From Anaerobacillus arseniciselenatis (GTDB lineage Bacteria; Bacillota; Bacilli; Bacillales; Anaerobacillaceae): a DNA stretch of 64,000 bases. The first letter of the stretch is position 1, and every line of letters starts with the position of its first letter. Made by a program: the position numbers and the translations under genes. Positions 29,613 through 38,993 of this stretch are shown one piece after another. Where the stretch lies: positions 1 through 64,000 of the forward strand of contig NZ_MLQQ01000042.1 in the NCBI RefSeq assembly GCF_001865995.1, read 5' to 3'. The notes below the pieces were generated by a model. The model was not told the origin of the DNA. It did not search any database and saw only the letters and a list, made by a program, of their open reading frames with translations.

Positions 29613-30797
29613 TCATATAAACATTTTTTTGAATAAGAGCTTAAGGCCACCTAGTTTTAAGTAGTAGCGCCATTCAGTTACTTTTTTCAAAAATGAAGCA
29701 ATTCTCCCTTTCACTTTTACACCATAAACTACCCCAGTAGCTTTTTTTCTACCTAAAGACATTAACGTACCTCGGTACACATATTTAAAAGGTTTCAGTT
29801 TTTCTCCTTTAATTAATGCAATAAGGTTTTTAGCACAGTGCTCTCCTTGTTGAATAGCTATTTGAGCTGTTGGTGGCTCTTCATTTCCTTTATCATCGAT
29901 AAATATACTACTATCACCAATAAAGAATATATTCTTTTCTCCTGGGACTTGTAAAAATTGATTAATCTTAACACGGCCATTTTTTACATTAAATCCAGAT
30001 TGAGCTGCTAGATGACTCCCTTTAATACCAACCGTCCAAACGATTGTATTTGCGCGTATCTTCTCTGAATTGCTTAAAACTACACCGTCGCTTTCACAAC
30101 GAATAACTTTTTCATTACAAATAATTTTTATTCCATACTGTTCTAAAATAAATAACGAATAATTTATAATTTCTTGATCGAATTCCCTTAAAATTGATGA
30201 ACTAGCTTCAATACAAGTAATTTTAATTTTTTCTAAAGGAACTTTATATTTGTTACATAAGGAAGGTGCGTTATAGGCCAATTCTGATAAAAACTCGACA
30301 CCAGTAAAGCCACCACCAACAACGATAAAACTTAATAAATCGTCATTAGTCTCTTTACTATATCTTTGAAACATTTTTTCGATTTGATTTCTTAGTTTGT
30401 GGATACTATCAGAATTGAAAATAAAATATGTGTGTTCTCCTACACCAGGAATCTCATATGTTTCTGGTACTGCCCCAAATGCAACGACTAAATAATCATA
30501 TACGATCTCTTCATTTTCTAGATAGACTTTTTTATTTTCTTTATCGATACCGATAACATTTGACTTCTTAAATGTAACGGTATTTGTATCAACGACCTCA
30601 TTTATCATGATTTTGATTTCTTCTTCTTCTAAAGTGCCGGCAGGAGGTTCATGTAACTTAGTCGTTAAATATTGATAATCTTCATTGTTTACAAGAATAA
30701 TATCTGCTTCTTCTCTTTTTAACTTCTTCTGTAAATTTACGACAGTCATTAAACCCGCATACCCACCGCCAAGAATAACTATTTTATTTTTTTTCAT
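29613..30797 (-). CDS. Type II NADH dehydrogenase
   Basis: A 394-aa flavoprotein that passes electrons from NADH to menaquinone without proton pumping, at the membrane face. FAD fingerprint KIVILGGGYAGLMTVVNLQK, NAD-binding IVVGGGFTGVEFLSELA, FAD-contacting IFFIGDSSIF, and the basic amphipathic C-terminal helix expected for membrane docking are present. ATG 30797 has GGAAGG 8 nt upstream. A perfect Rex operator lies upstream, supporting NADH-responsive control. Which B. subtilis paralogue (ndh, yumB, yutJ) it matches is not settled. Confidence 0.85.
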   Translation of the reverse strand: MKKNKIVILGGGYAGLMTVVNLQKKLKREEADIILVNNEDYQYLTTKLHEPPAGTLEEEEIKIMINEVVDTNTVTFKKSNVIGIDKENKKVYLENEEIVYDYLVVAFGAVPETYEIPGVGEHTYFIFNSDSIHKLRNQIEKMFQRYSKETNDDLLSFIVVGGGFTGVEFLSELAYNAPSLCNKYKVPLEKIKITCIEASSSILREFDQEIINYSLFILEQYGIKIICNEKVIRCESDGVVLSNSEKIRANTIVWTVGIKGSHLAAQSGFNVKNGRVKINQFLQVPGEKNIFFIGDSSIFIDDKGNEEPPTAQIAIQQGEHCAKNLIALIKGEKLKPFKYVYRGTLMSLGRKKATGVVYGVKVKGRIASFLKKVTEWRYYLKLGGLKLLFKKMFI

Positions 30798-30878
30798 ACT
30801 AGCCACCTTCCTATTCTAAAAAAGTAAGTTTGCGAATCGTTCCTTTATTCAATATCAATATATGCAGGTCAAACTAGT

Positions 30879-30896
30879 TTGTGAATTATTTCACAA
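30879..30896 (-). promoter_or_regulatory. Rex operator upstream of the NADH dehydrogenase gene
   Basis: TTGTGAATTATTTCACAA is a perfect match to the Rex consensus TTGTGAA-N4-TTCACAA. Read on the minus strand, its right half (TTCACA) can serve as the -35 of a promoter with TATATT 17 bp further on, so bound Rex would block RNA polymerase. Rex senses the NADH/NAD+ ratio and represses ndh in B. subtilis. Confidence 0.85.
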
Positions 30897-31101
30897 AAAG
30901 TTCTTTTTTAAAAGCTATCGTCCTATTTAAAGATTTATAGTTAGCATCTAGCACTTCTTTCACAAAAAGACCGAAAAACGATATTGTTTACGAAATTAAC
31001 CTTTCAATTTTGAACATTAAAAGAAAAATACTGTTTTTCATTGTTTGAAACTAACGAACTGAATACTTTAAAGTATGCAAAATTATAAGGAGGTGCTTTA
31101 G

Positions 31102-32883
31102 GTGAAAGTTGATTTAGCACTTTTACACCCACCAAGTGTGTATGACTTTAGGGAAAAATCGTTATTAGTTGGTCCAATTAGTGATGTGGTCCCATCTTCA
31201 CCAATCTTTGAAATGTATCCCATCGGATTAACTAGTATAGGAGATTATTTAGAAAGAGATGGATATCGAGTAAAGATCATAAATATCGCTAATAGGATGG
31301 TGTTGGATCCTAAATTTGATGTAGAGAAAAAGATAAAAAAAATTAAAACGAAAGCGTTTGGTATTGATCTCCATTGGTTACCACATGCCCACGGTAGCCT
31401 TGAACTTGCAAAAATTATAAAAAAGTACCATCCAAATGTACCGGTGATTTTGGGTGGTTTATCATCTTCTTATTATCACGAAGAATTAATAAAATCCCCG
31501 TATGTTGATTTTGTATTTCGTGGTGATTCTACAGAAGAATTAATTTTGCAATGGATGAAGCAAATTGAGCGTGGTGAGGAAAATTTTTCAATAATTCCTA
31601 ATTTAACGTGGAAAAAAGACGGGAAGCCGATCATTAATGATCAAACGTATGTAGTAGATAACTTGGATGAATTTGATATTCCAGGATATCGTTATGTGAT
31701 CCGTTCCGTATTTAAATATTGGAACTTTTTAGATCCACTTCCTTATTCAGATTGGCTAAAATATCCTAACACGGCATTATTAACTTCAAAGGGCTGTAAT
31801 TATAATTGTTTAATTTGCGGTGGAACGAAATCATCTTACGAGATGTTATGTAACCGTAAAAAAATAGCGATGCGCTCACCTAGTAAATTAGAAAAAGACA
31901 TATTATTTATTCAACGGTTTAGTAGAGCACCCATTTTCCTCTTAAATGATATTCGGCAAGGAGGAGCAGAGTACGTTTCTGACTTTTTGAATCGTTTGCA
32001 AAACAGAAAAGCGAAGCTGAAAAATGAATTAGTGTTTGAACTGTTTCACTCAGCAGGTGATGAGTTTTTTGGTGAAATAGAAAAATCTATTCCTAAGTAT
32101 AGTATTGAAATAACTTTGGAAAGCTTTGATGAAGAAATACGAAGAGTTAATGGAAAATTTAATTGTACGAATGAAAAGGTAATAGAAACGATCCTGTCAG
32201 CTTTAAACCACAATTGTTCAAAAATTGATCTGTTTTTTATGGTCGGTATACCCGGACAAAACTATGAAAGTGCTATTAAAAACGTAGAGTTTTGTGAAGA
32301 AATCCATTTAAGATGTAATCAAGACAAGAGGTTATCTTATTTTATTGCGCCGTTAGCTCCTTTTCTTGATCCAGGAAGTCCTGCTTTTGAAAATCCTGAG
32401 TTACATGGCTATAAAAAGTTTTGTCACACGGTAGAAGATCATCGAAATGCTCTTATACAACCTTCATGGAAATACATGTTAAGTTATGAAACGAAGGATT
32501 TATCAAGAGATGATATTGTTAGGGCAACGTATGAATCTGCTTTAGCCCTTAACGCCTTTAAATATAAATATAAACTAATCGATGAATTAACATATGAGCA
32601 AGTGAAGAAAAAAGTAAATTATTCATTAAATTTTATCGATGAGATTGATAGAATAATACAATTACCAGAAGGGGAGAAAGTTAAGGGGTTTGAAAATATA
32701 AAAAAAGAAGTTCGTGAACTAAACAGTTATAGTATTTGTGGAAAAGATGAATTGAAGTGGGAAGTGAAGAAGAATTATGCTAACCCACTGTCGCTCACAA
32801 TTGTCGGGCTAGAACTTCTAATTAAAGATAAATTTAATAATATTAAAACAACTTTTGCAAAACTTTTTAAAAGAAAAAAATAA
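31102..32883 (+). CDS. B12-binding radical SAM protein (Ta0216-like)
   Basis: A 593-aa protein. An N-terminal cobalamin-binding-like domain (residues about 1-150) includes GIDLHWLPHAHGSLELAKII and VPVILGGLSSSYY. A radical SAM domain carries the cluster motif CNYNCLIC (Cys 232, 236, 239). The C-terminal 170 residues are helical. It resembles the Ta0216-type B12/radical SAM group of unknown function. AAGGAGGTG precedes the GTG start. It has its own upstream region and no obvious partner. The substrate is unknown; it is not part of the B. subtilis gene order. Confidence 0.75.
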   Translation: MKVDLALLHPPSVYDFREKSLLVGPISDVVPSSPIFEMYPIGLTSIGDYLERDGYRVKIINIANRMVLDPKFDVEKKIKKIKTKAFGIDLHWLPHAHGSLELAKIIKKYHPNVPVILGGLSSSYYHEELIKSPYVDFVFRGDSTEELILQWMKQIERGEENFSIIPNLTWKKDGKPIINDQTYVVDNLDEFDIPGYRYVIRSVFKYWNFLDPLPYSDWLKYPNTALLTSKGCNYNCLICGGTKSSYEMLCNRKKIAMRSPSKLEKDILFIQRFSRAPIFLLNDIRQGGAEYVSDFLNRLQNRKAKLKNELVFELFHSAGDEFFGEIEKSIPKYSIEITLESFDEEIRRVNGKFNCTNEKVIETILSALNHNCSKIDLFFMVGIPGQNYESAIKNVEFCEEIHLRCNQDKRLSYFIAPLAPFLDPGSPAFENPELHGYKKFCHTVEDHRNALIQPSWKYMLSYETKDLSRDDIVRATYESALALNAFKYKYKLIDELTYEQVKKKVNYSLNFIDEIDRIIQLPEGEKVKGFENIKKEVRELNSYSICGKDELKWEVKKNYANPLSLTIVGLELLIKDKFNNIKTTFAKLFKRKK

Positions 32884-33053
32884 GAGGGTGTCCCCAAAAA
32901 AATGTCAGTCACCGAAGACGTTAAAGAGGGTGGGACAAAAGTGTCTGACACCACGCGGTTCCTACTAAATATAGACGTAAAGATTTATCATATGTCTATA
33001 TTCGGTGTCTAGCGGTGTCTGACACTTTGTTTTGTCCCACCCTCTTTATTTTT
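32884..33053 (+). repeat. Family 3 palindrome, terminator of the radical SAM gene
   Basis: A full unit at 32925-33053 (AAAGAGGGTGGGACAAAA with TTTTGTCCCACCCTCTTT; inner GTGTCTGACACC) is preceded by a half unit (GAGGGTGTCCCC...GTCAGTCACCG). It is nearly identical to 19837-19970. Confidence 0.75.
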
Positions 33054-33060
33054 TGTGACA

Positions 33061-33147
33061 TAAAGTAACTATATGTAGTTGCGTTAAGTCGTTCGCAACT
33101 ACATATAGTTTGATATGCTCGATTTAGGTAATTATAAAATTCACTCA
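33061..33147. mobile_element. Truncated MITE-like element, family 1, copy 6
   Basis: Retains the inner hairpin (AACTATATGTAGTTGCG with CGCAACTACATATAGTT) and the right terminal repeat ending TTCACTCA, but lacks the left end. It lies 10 nt from the ctaA stop and may act as its terminator. Confidence 0.6.
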
Positions 33148-33157
33148 TATAGTTTTA

Positions 33158-34057
33158 TTATTGCTTCGATCTTGTAGCAAGCATCACTAAATAACTAATG
33201 GCTCCAAACAAACATGTAATTAAAAAGGCATGAAGCATTGCCGAAAATAAGCTCATCGCTGTAAATACAACATAGGCACCACTCAATACTTGAGCAGTAA
33301 CTAAAAATAACGATATAAAAGTCGTATAGCGAAATGCAGACTCCTCTTTATAGTAGTTGTATACATATATTGCCAGTGCTAAAATGATTAAAAACATTAG
33401 CCCGGCAGCAACGCGATGCCCAAATTGAACAGCTATACTACTTTGGAGTTGTGGGATTACTTGCCCATTACATAATGGCCAACCGGCACAAGCTAAGCTA
33501 GAACCAGTGTGACGTACGAGCGCTCCTGTGTAAACAACAATATATAAATAAGTAAATATAAAGTAAATAAAGCCTCTCAGCCCTTTTTTCATACGTGGTG
33601 TGCGTATTTTCGGTCCTTTGTCTTCTTCAAACACAAGTATTGTTAATAAGAGGACACTTGCAAATGAGATTAATGAAAAACCGAAGTGCAATGCTAACAC
33701 CGCTGATGATTGCCCCCACATAACTGCTGCAGCACCTAACAACCCTTGGAAAACAATAAATAAAATTGCGATGATGGAAAGGAATTTGGTTTCTCTTATA
33801 TGAGAAAATTTTCTCCACATCCAAATTGCTAGAATAATAACCATTAATCCGAGAATCCCAGAAACAAAGCGATGACTATATTCGATAATCGTTTCTGCAG
33901 TTGAAATAGATTCAGGAATGACTTGACCGTGACAAAGTGGCCATGAGTCGCCACAACCTTGTCCGGAATCGGTTTTTGTTACTAACGCTCCTTGCAATAG
34001 AACAATAATCATTCCGATGGTGGTTAGTATGGAAAAGATTTTAAGTTTTTTATTCAA
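33158..34057 (-). CDS. ctaA: Heme A synthase
   Basis: Oxidises the C8 methyl of heme O to the formyl group of heme A. A 299-aa protein with eight membrane spans. The conserved Cys pairs are visible: GCGDSWPLC in the first extracellular loop and CAGWPLC in the third, and the heme-ligand His residues lie in EYSHRFVSG and QFGHRVAAG. TTG 34057 has AGGTGAG 5 nt upstream. The open frame runs 46 codons further upstream, but that part is a GC-rich repeat and is not coding. Divergent from ctaB as in B. subtilis. Confidence 0.93.
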   Translation of the reverse strand: MNKKLKIFSILTTIGMIIVLLQGALVTKTDSGQGCGDSWPLCHGQVIPESISTAETIIEYSHRFVSGILGLMVIILAIWMWRKFSHIRETKFLSIIAILFIVFQGLLGAAAVMWGQSSAVLALHFGFSLISFASVLLLTILVFEEDKGPKIRTPRMKKGLRGFIYFIFTYLYIVVYTGALVRHTGSSLACAGWPLCNGQVIPQLQSSIAVQFGHRVAAGLMFLIILALAIYVYNYYKEESAFRYTTFISLFLVTAQVLSGAYVVFTAMSLFSAMLHAFLITCLFGAISYLVMLATRSKQ

Positions 34058-34080
34058 GGTGCTCACCTGACCTTTTTGTG

Positions 34081-34228
34081 TTAATGAAAAGCTTTTGAAA
34101 TGAGCCAAAAAGCGGCTTCTGTAAGAGGCCTTCGGAGTGAAGCTACTGCCTGAGTTACTTCTTCGCAGCTTTGCGACGAGTAATCGCAGGAGCATTTCGC
34201 CGATAGGCGGGCGCCTTGCGCTTTTCTT
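34081..34228. repeat. Family 2 repeat inserted between ctaA and ctaB
   Basis: Contains the shared module in reverse orientation (GCTTTGCGACGAGTAATCGC) and ends with TTTCGCCGATAGGCGGGCGCC and CGCTTTTCTT. It begins 23 nt upstream of the ctaA start and so falls within the ctaA leader or promoter. Confidence 0.65.
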
Positions 34229-34349
34229 GACTACTTCATTTTAAGTACAAAATAAGAAATTGTCAATTTACCACATTAAGCATATAATTACCGTTAGCAA
34301 TATAAAAATGTTACAATCTACTTAATAAAAAATGAAATTGGAAAATATA

Positions 34350-34382
34350 AGTGATGAAAATCACTGTGATTTCATTTATAAT
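34350..34382 (+). promoter_or_regulatory. Palindrome and -10 element upstream of ctaB
   Basis: AGTGATGAAAATCACT (34350-34365) is an AGTGAT-N4-ATCACT palindrome set inside a wider TGAAAT...ATTTCA pair. It is followed at 34377 by a perfect TATAAT. A regulator bound here would cover the -35 region of the ctaBCDEF promoter. The regulator is unknown. Confidence 0.45.
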
Positions 34383-34533
34383 GTGATTGTTGAGTAGTTT
34401 TCCACTAACTTCATGTTGTTAAATGCTGTTTATTCAATAATTATACGGTAACTGACATAATGTAATCATATAAGTGGATTTCATTTATATATTTGTAGCT
34501 TAGTAGTTTTTATAATTTTCAGGGGGTGAAATT

Positions 34534-35466
34534 TTGAATAAAACTGTTTTAGAAGGTGCGAAAGTAATGGATACAACAATTACAAATGTATCTAATAGCG
34601 ATGTTAGTTGGAGAGATTTTCTTGCCTTAACTAAAGTTGGGATCGTTATGTCGAATATGATTACAGCTTTTGCAGGAATGTACTTAGCCGCTTACTATAT
34701 GGATGTTCAATTATTATCAAATATACAACTTGTTATTTTTGGTTTGTTAGGTTCTGCACTAGTAATGGCAGGTGGATGTAGTTTAAACAATTACATTGAT
34801 AGAGATATCGACCATTTAATGGAAAGAACTAACGCAAGACCAACAGTTACGGGGAAAATTCCTGAAAAGCAAGTATTAATATTCGGATTAACATTATCTG
34901 CATTAGGGATTTTATTTTTATTGTTAGCGTCCTTCAGTGCAGTGGTTTTAGGTTTCATAGGTTTGATTTTTTACGTCGTTATCTACACGATGTGGACAAA
35001 AAGAACAACATCATTAAACACGATTGTAGGTAGTGTATCAGGGGCAGTACCGCCACTGATTGGGTGGGCAGCGATTGATCCAGGATTACATCCGTTTGCA
35101 TGGGTCTTATTTTTAATCATGTTCATTTGGCAACCACCTCATTTCTTAGCATTAGCTATGAAGCGTTGCGAGGAATATCGAAAAGCGGGCATTCCGATGC
35201 TACCAGTCGTATCAAGCTTTGCAGTTACTAAACGTCAGATGGTGTTTTATGTTGCAGCACTTATTCCAATTTCATTGTTGCTTGCACCGGCTTTTGGTAC
35301 TGTCTATACTTCAATAGCCTTATTACTTGGAGTAGGCTGGTTAGCTCTAGGTTTGGCTGGTTTCTTTATGAAGGATGACATGAAATGGGCGCGTTTAATG
35401 TTTGTTTATTCGCTGAACTACTTAACAATTATTTTTATTTTAATGGTTGTAATCCACATTGTTTAG
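34534..35466 (+). CDS. ctaB: Protoheme IX farnesyltransferase (heme O synthase)
   Basis: Attaches farnesyl to protoheme, giving heme O for CtaA. A 310-aa UbiA-type prenyltransferase with nine spans and both polyprenyl-binding motifs, [15 protein letters not shown] and the second YxxKR.. region [29 protein letters not shown] marks the N-terminus. TTG 34534 follows AGGGGGTGA by 5 nt; an ATG ten codons in is less likely. First gene of the cta operon. Confidence 0.94.
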   Translation: MNKTVLEGAKVMDTTITNVSNSDVSWRDFLALTKVGIVMSNMITAFAGMYLAAYYMDVQLLSNIQLVIFGLLGSALVMAGGCSLNNYIDRDIDHLMERTNARPTVTGKIPEKQVLIFGLTLSALGILFLLLASFSAVVLGFIGLIFYVVIYTMWTKRTTSLNTIVGSVSGAVPPLIGWAAIDPGLHPFAWVLFLIMFIWQPPHFLALAMKRCEEYRKAGIPMLPVVSSFAVTKRQMVFYVAALIPISLLLAPAFGTVYTSIALLLGVGWLALGLAGFFMKDDMKWARLMFVYSLNYLTIIFILMVVIHIV

Positions 35467-35501
35467 AATAAATTAAATATCCAAAAGGGAGGTTTACAAC
35501 T

Positions 35502-36515
35502 TTGATGAAACAACTCGGCAAGCTACTTCCGTTAACAGCAATTATATTTTTGCTTACCGGCTGTGGTGAATTGAATTTAACTGCCCTTGATCCTCAAGGA
35601 CCTGTTGCCCAGATGCAATTATCACTTATAAAACTCAGTCTTTACATTATGATTATTGTTATTGTGGTAGTATTTGCAATCTTCGCTTACGTTCTTTGGC
35701 GATATCGAGAAAAACCAGGCGATACACATATTCCAAAGCAAGTAGAGGGTAGTAAAACGCTAGAAATTATTTGGACAACGATCCCAGTCCTTCTATTAAT
35801 CGTTCTAGCAGTACCGAACGTAATGGATACGTTTACACTTGCAAATGTTGAAGCAGACGAAAACTCGATTACCGTTAAAGTAACCGCACACCAATTTTGG
35901 TGGGAATTTGAATATCCTGACCACAATGTAATAGCAGGGCAGGACATGTATATTCCGACGGATACAAAGATTATTGTTCAACTTGAAGCATCTGATGTAA
36001 TGCATTCATTTTGGGTTCCAGCTTTAGCAGGTAAACAAGATAATGTTCCAGGAATAACTAATGAAATGTGGTTAGAAGCAGAACATCCAGGTGTATACAA
36101 AGGGAAGTGTACAGAGCTTTGTGGGGAAGGACATTGGTTAATGGACTTTAGAGTTATTGCTGTTGAACCGGATAAGTTTGACAAATGGGCAACGAATATG
36201 GGCGAGCCAGAACAAGAACCAGCCACTCAATTGGCGGAAACTGGTCGTGAAGTATTCCAGGCAAGTTGTATTGCTTGTCATGCGGTCGGCGGTGTTGGTG
36301 GAAATCCGGTAGCTGGTGGACCAGACCTTACAAACTTTGGAGAAAGAGAAGTGATTGCTGGCTTCTTAGAATTCAATGATGAAAACTTAGAAAAATGGTT
36401 ACGATATCCTGCTGAAACTAAGCCTGGAAATACGATGCCAGCATTTAATCATCTTGATGATAGTGAGATGGAAGCATTAATTGAATATATGAAAGGCTTA
36501 AAAGTCTTAGACTAG
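35502..36515 (+). CDS. ctaC: Cytochrome caa3 oxidase subunit II with fused cytochrome c
   Basis: A 337-aa lipoprotein-type subunit (lipobox LTGC) with two membrane helices. A CuA cupredoxin domain follows (ligands in VMHSFWVPA and CTELCGEGHWLM), then a C-terminal cytochrome c domain with heme motif CIACH and axial Met in NTMPAF. It accepts electrons from cytochrome c and passes them via CuA to subunit I. The fused heme domain defines the caa3 type. TTG 35502 is 9-10 nt after GGGAGG; ATG 35505 is an alternative. Confidence 0.96.
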   Translation: MMKQLGKLLPLTAIIFLLTGCGELNLTALDPQGPVAQMQLSLIKLSLYIMIIVIVVVFAIFAYVLWRYREKPGDTHIPKQVEGSKTLEIIWTTIPVLLLIVLAVPNVMDTFTLANVEADENSITVKVTAHQFWWEFEYPDHNVIAGQDMYIPTDTKIIVQLEASDVMHSFWVPALAGKQDNVPGITNEMWLEAEHPGVYKGKCTELCGEGHWLMDFRVIAVEPDKFDKWATNMGEPEQEPATQLAETGREVFQASCIACHAVGGVGGNPVAGGPDLTNFGEREVIAGFLEFNDENLEKWLRYPAETKPGNTMPAFNHLDDSEMEALIEYMKGLKVLD

Positions 36516-36537
36516 CCGAAAAAGGAGGTAACTTCAA

Positions 36538-38370
36538 TTGTCAAACTCACAAGCTTTGAAAAAAAGCGTGCTTTGGGATTGGCTGACGACTGTTGACCAT
36601 AAAAAAATTGGTATCATGTATTTGGTCGCCGGTGCGTTCTTCTTCGTGTTAGGTGGACTTGAAGCCATGATAATACGAGCGCAGTTAATGTTCCCAGAGT
36701 TAAATATAGTTAGTGCACAAGCTTTTAATGAGCTAATAACGATGCACGGTACAACAATGATCTTTTTAGCGGCGATGCCGTTACTATTTGGATTTATGAA
36801 CTTTATAGTACCACTGCAAATTGGTGCAAGGGATGTTGCATTCCCGTTTTTGAATTCGTTAGGTTTTTGGTTATTTTTATTTGGTGGAATTTTACTTAAT
36901 CTCAGTTGGTTCTTTGGGGGAGCCCCTGATGCAGGTTGGACAGCGTATGTTCCACTTTCTAGTGCTGAATATGCAGGAACGGGTTTAGATTATTATGTTT
37001 TAGGATTACAAATCAGTGGTGCAGGGACGTTAATCGGAGGTATTAACTTCTTAGTAACCATTATTACGATGAGAGCACCAGGGATGACGATGATGAAAAT
37101 GCCATTATTTACATGGAGTTCATTCGTATCATCTGCACTAATTTTATTTGCATTTCCAGCATTAACAGTAGGTTTGTTCTTATTAATGTTTGAGCGACTT
37201 TTTGGGGCGAATTACTTCATTGTTGAAGCTGGAGGTAACGTTGTTATTTGGCAACATTTGTTCTGGATATTTGGGCATCCAGAAGTATATATTTTAATTT
37301 TACCGGCATTTGGTATTTTTTCTGAAGTACTATCTACATTTTCTAAAAAGCGCTTATTTGGATATAGCGCAATGGTATTTGCAACATTGATTATCGGATT
37401 TTTAGGATTTATGGTGTGGGCGCACCATATGTTCACCGTAGGTATGGGACCTGTAGCTAACGCAATTTTTGCAGTTGCGACGATGGCTATCGCCGTTCCT
37501 ACAGGGATTAAAATCTTTAACTGGTTATTTACACTTTGGGGTGGAAGAATTAAATTTACGACTGCAAACCTGTTTGCGTTAGGTTTTATTCCTTCATTCG
37601 TATTAGGTGGAGTAACTGGGGTAATGCTTGCAACATCAGCAGCTAACTATCAGTTCCACGACACGTATTTCGTCGTTGCTCACTTCCACTATGTCATTAT
37701 CGGTGGGGTAGTATTCGGATTATTTGCGGGGACATTTTATTGGTGGCCGAAGATTTTTGGATATATGTTAAACGAAACGTTAGGAAAATGGTTTTTCTGG
37801 TTATTCTTTATCGGTTTCCATTTAACTTTCTTCGTTCAGCACTTCCTAGGCTTAATGGGTATGCCTAGACGTGTTGCTTCTTATTTAGATGGTCAAGGGT
37901 TAAACGATCTAAACTTTATTAGTACAATTGGGGCCTTCTTTATGGCGGTAGCGTTTGTCATCTTGCTTGTAAATATTTTTGTTGCAAGAAATGATAAAGC
38001 AGTAGCGGATCCATGGGATGGACGTACGTTAGAGTGGGCAACACCAACTCCTGTACCAGAGTATAACTTTGCTCAGACGCCAGTAGCGCGTGAACTTGAT
38101 GCGTTATGGTATGAGAAAATGCAAGGCAATAAAAAGTTACCTGTTGCAGAGCCATTAGGTGAAATTCATATGCCGAATGGGTCGATTTTACCAATCATTA
38201 TGTCACTCGGATTATTTATAGCAAGTTTCGGATTTATTTATGCAACATACTGGGTTTCAGTTATAGGACTTGGTTTAACTCTAGGATGTATGGTTGTAAG
38301 GTCGGTAAAAGAAGATCACGGTTATCATATTCCTGTTGAAGAGATTAAGCAAGATAAGGAGGTAGGATAA
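36538..38370 (+). CDS. ctaD: Cytochrome caa3 oxidase subunit I
   Basis: Catalytic subunit with heme a and the heme a3-CuB centre that reduces oxygen to water and pumps protons. 610 aa and 12 or more spans. CuB and heme ligands lie in WQHLFWIFGHPEVYILILP, WAHHMFTVG and the HFHYVI segment. The cross-linked His-Tyr pair (HPEVY) is intact. TTG 36538 is preceded by AAAGGAGGT. It sits 22 nt after ctaC and 1 nt before ctaE. Confidence 0.97.
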   Translation: MSNSQALKKSVLWDWLTTVDHKKIGIMYLVAGAFFFVLGGLEAMIIRAQLMFPELNIVSAQAFNELITMHGTTMIFLAAMPLLFGFMNFIVPLQIGARDVAFPFLNSLGFWLFLFGGILLNLSWFFGGAPDAGWTAYVPLSSAEYAGTGLDYYVLGLQISGAGTLIGGINFLVTIITMRAPGMTMMKMPLFTWSSFVSSALILFAFPALTVGLFLLMFERLFGANYFIVEAGGNVVIWQHLFWIFGHPEVYILILPAFGIFSEVLSTFSKKRLFGYSAMVFATLIIGFLGFMVWAHHMFTVGMGPVANAIFAVATMAIAVPTGIKIFNWLFTLWGGRIKFTTANLFALGFIPSFVLGGVTGVMLATSAANYQFHDTYFVVAHFHYVIIGGVVFGLFAGTFYWWPKIFGYMLNETLGKWFFWLFFIGFHLTFFVQHFLGLMGMPRRVASYLDGQGLNDLNFISTIGAFFMAVAFVILLVNIFVARNDKAVADPWDGRTLEWATPTPVPEYNFAQTPVARELDALWYEKMQGNKKLPVAEPLGEIHMPNGSILPIIMSLGLFIASFGFIYATYWVSVIGLGLTLGCMVVRSVKEDHGYHIPVEEIKQDKEVG

Positions 38371-38371
38371 T

Positions 38372-38989
38372 ATGGGTCACGCTCAGCATAATACTGACAC
38401 TCTTCCTCCGAATCCTGAAAAAGCAACTCTTGAAGGTCGTAATAAGTTTTTAGCGTTTTGGTTTTTCTTAGGTGGGGAAACAGTTCTTTTTGCTAGTCTT
38501 TTCGGAACGTATTTAGGATTGCGTAACGGAACAGCTGGTGGACCAACAGCAGCAGAGATTTTTGACTTATTTCTTGTCTTTATTATGACAACGATCCTAC
38601 TAACTAGTAGTTTAACGAGTGTTTTTGCGATGCTCGCAATGAAAAAAGGGAATTTTAAACAAATGTTAGTATGGATGTGGGTAACGGTTGGTTTAGGGGT
38701 TGCATTCTTAGGTCTAGAAATCTATGAATTCTATGTGTATGTAGGCTATGGTTTAACATTTACAACGAGTGCATTTGGATCTGCGTTTTATACGTTAGTC
38801 GGCTTCCACGGGGCTCACGTTGCCTTTGGTATCGGCTGGATCGTTACGTTATTAATTCGCTATCGTAAGAGCGGGTTAACATTAACAAATGCACCGAAGT
38901 TTTATTTAGCAAGTTTATACTGGCACTTTATTGATGTCGTATGGGTATTTATTTTCACTGTCGTATATTTAATGGGAATAGGAGGATAG
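38372..38989 (+). CDS. ctaE: Cytochrome caa3 oxidase subunit III
   Basis: A 205-aa membrane protein with five spans. Family blocks include KFLAFWFFLGGETVLFASLFGTY and GFHGAHVAFGIGWI, and the end region YWHFIDVVWVFIFTVVYL is diagnostic. Stabilises subunit I and may form an oxygen path. Start ATG 38372 overlaps closely with the ctaD stop; AAGGAGG lies inside the ctaD 3' end. Confidence 0.96.
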   Translation: MGHAQHNTDTLPPNPEKATLEGRNKFLAFWFFLGGETVLFASLFGTYLGLRNGTAGGPTAAEIFDLFLVFIMTTILLTSSLTSVFAMLAMKKGNFKQMLVWMWVTVGLGVAFLGLEIYEFYVYVGYGLTFTTSAFGSAFYTLVGFHGAHVAFGIGWIVTLLIRYRKSGLTLTNAPKFYLASLYWHFIDVVWVFIFTVVYLMGIGG

Positions 38990-38993
38990 ATGC

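Noticed and set aside
34058..34195. 46-codon N-terminal extension of ctaA
   Set aside because: It is translated from a GC-rich interspersed repeat. The TTG at 34057 has a proper ribosome binding site and gives the family-typical N-terminus.
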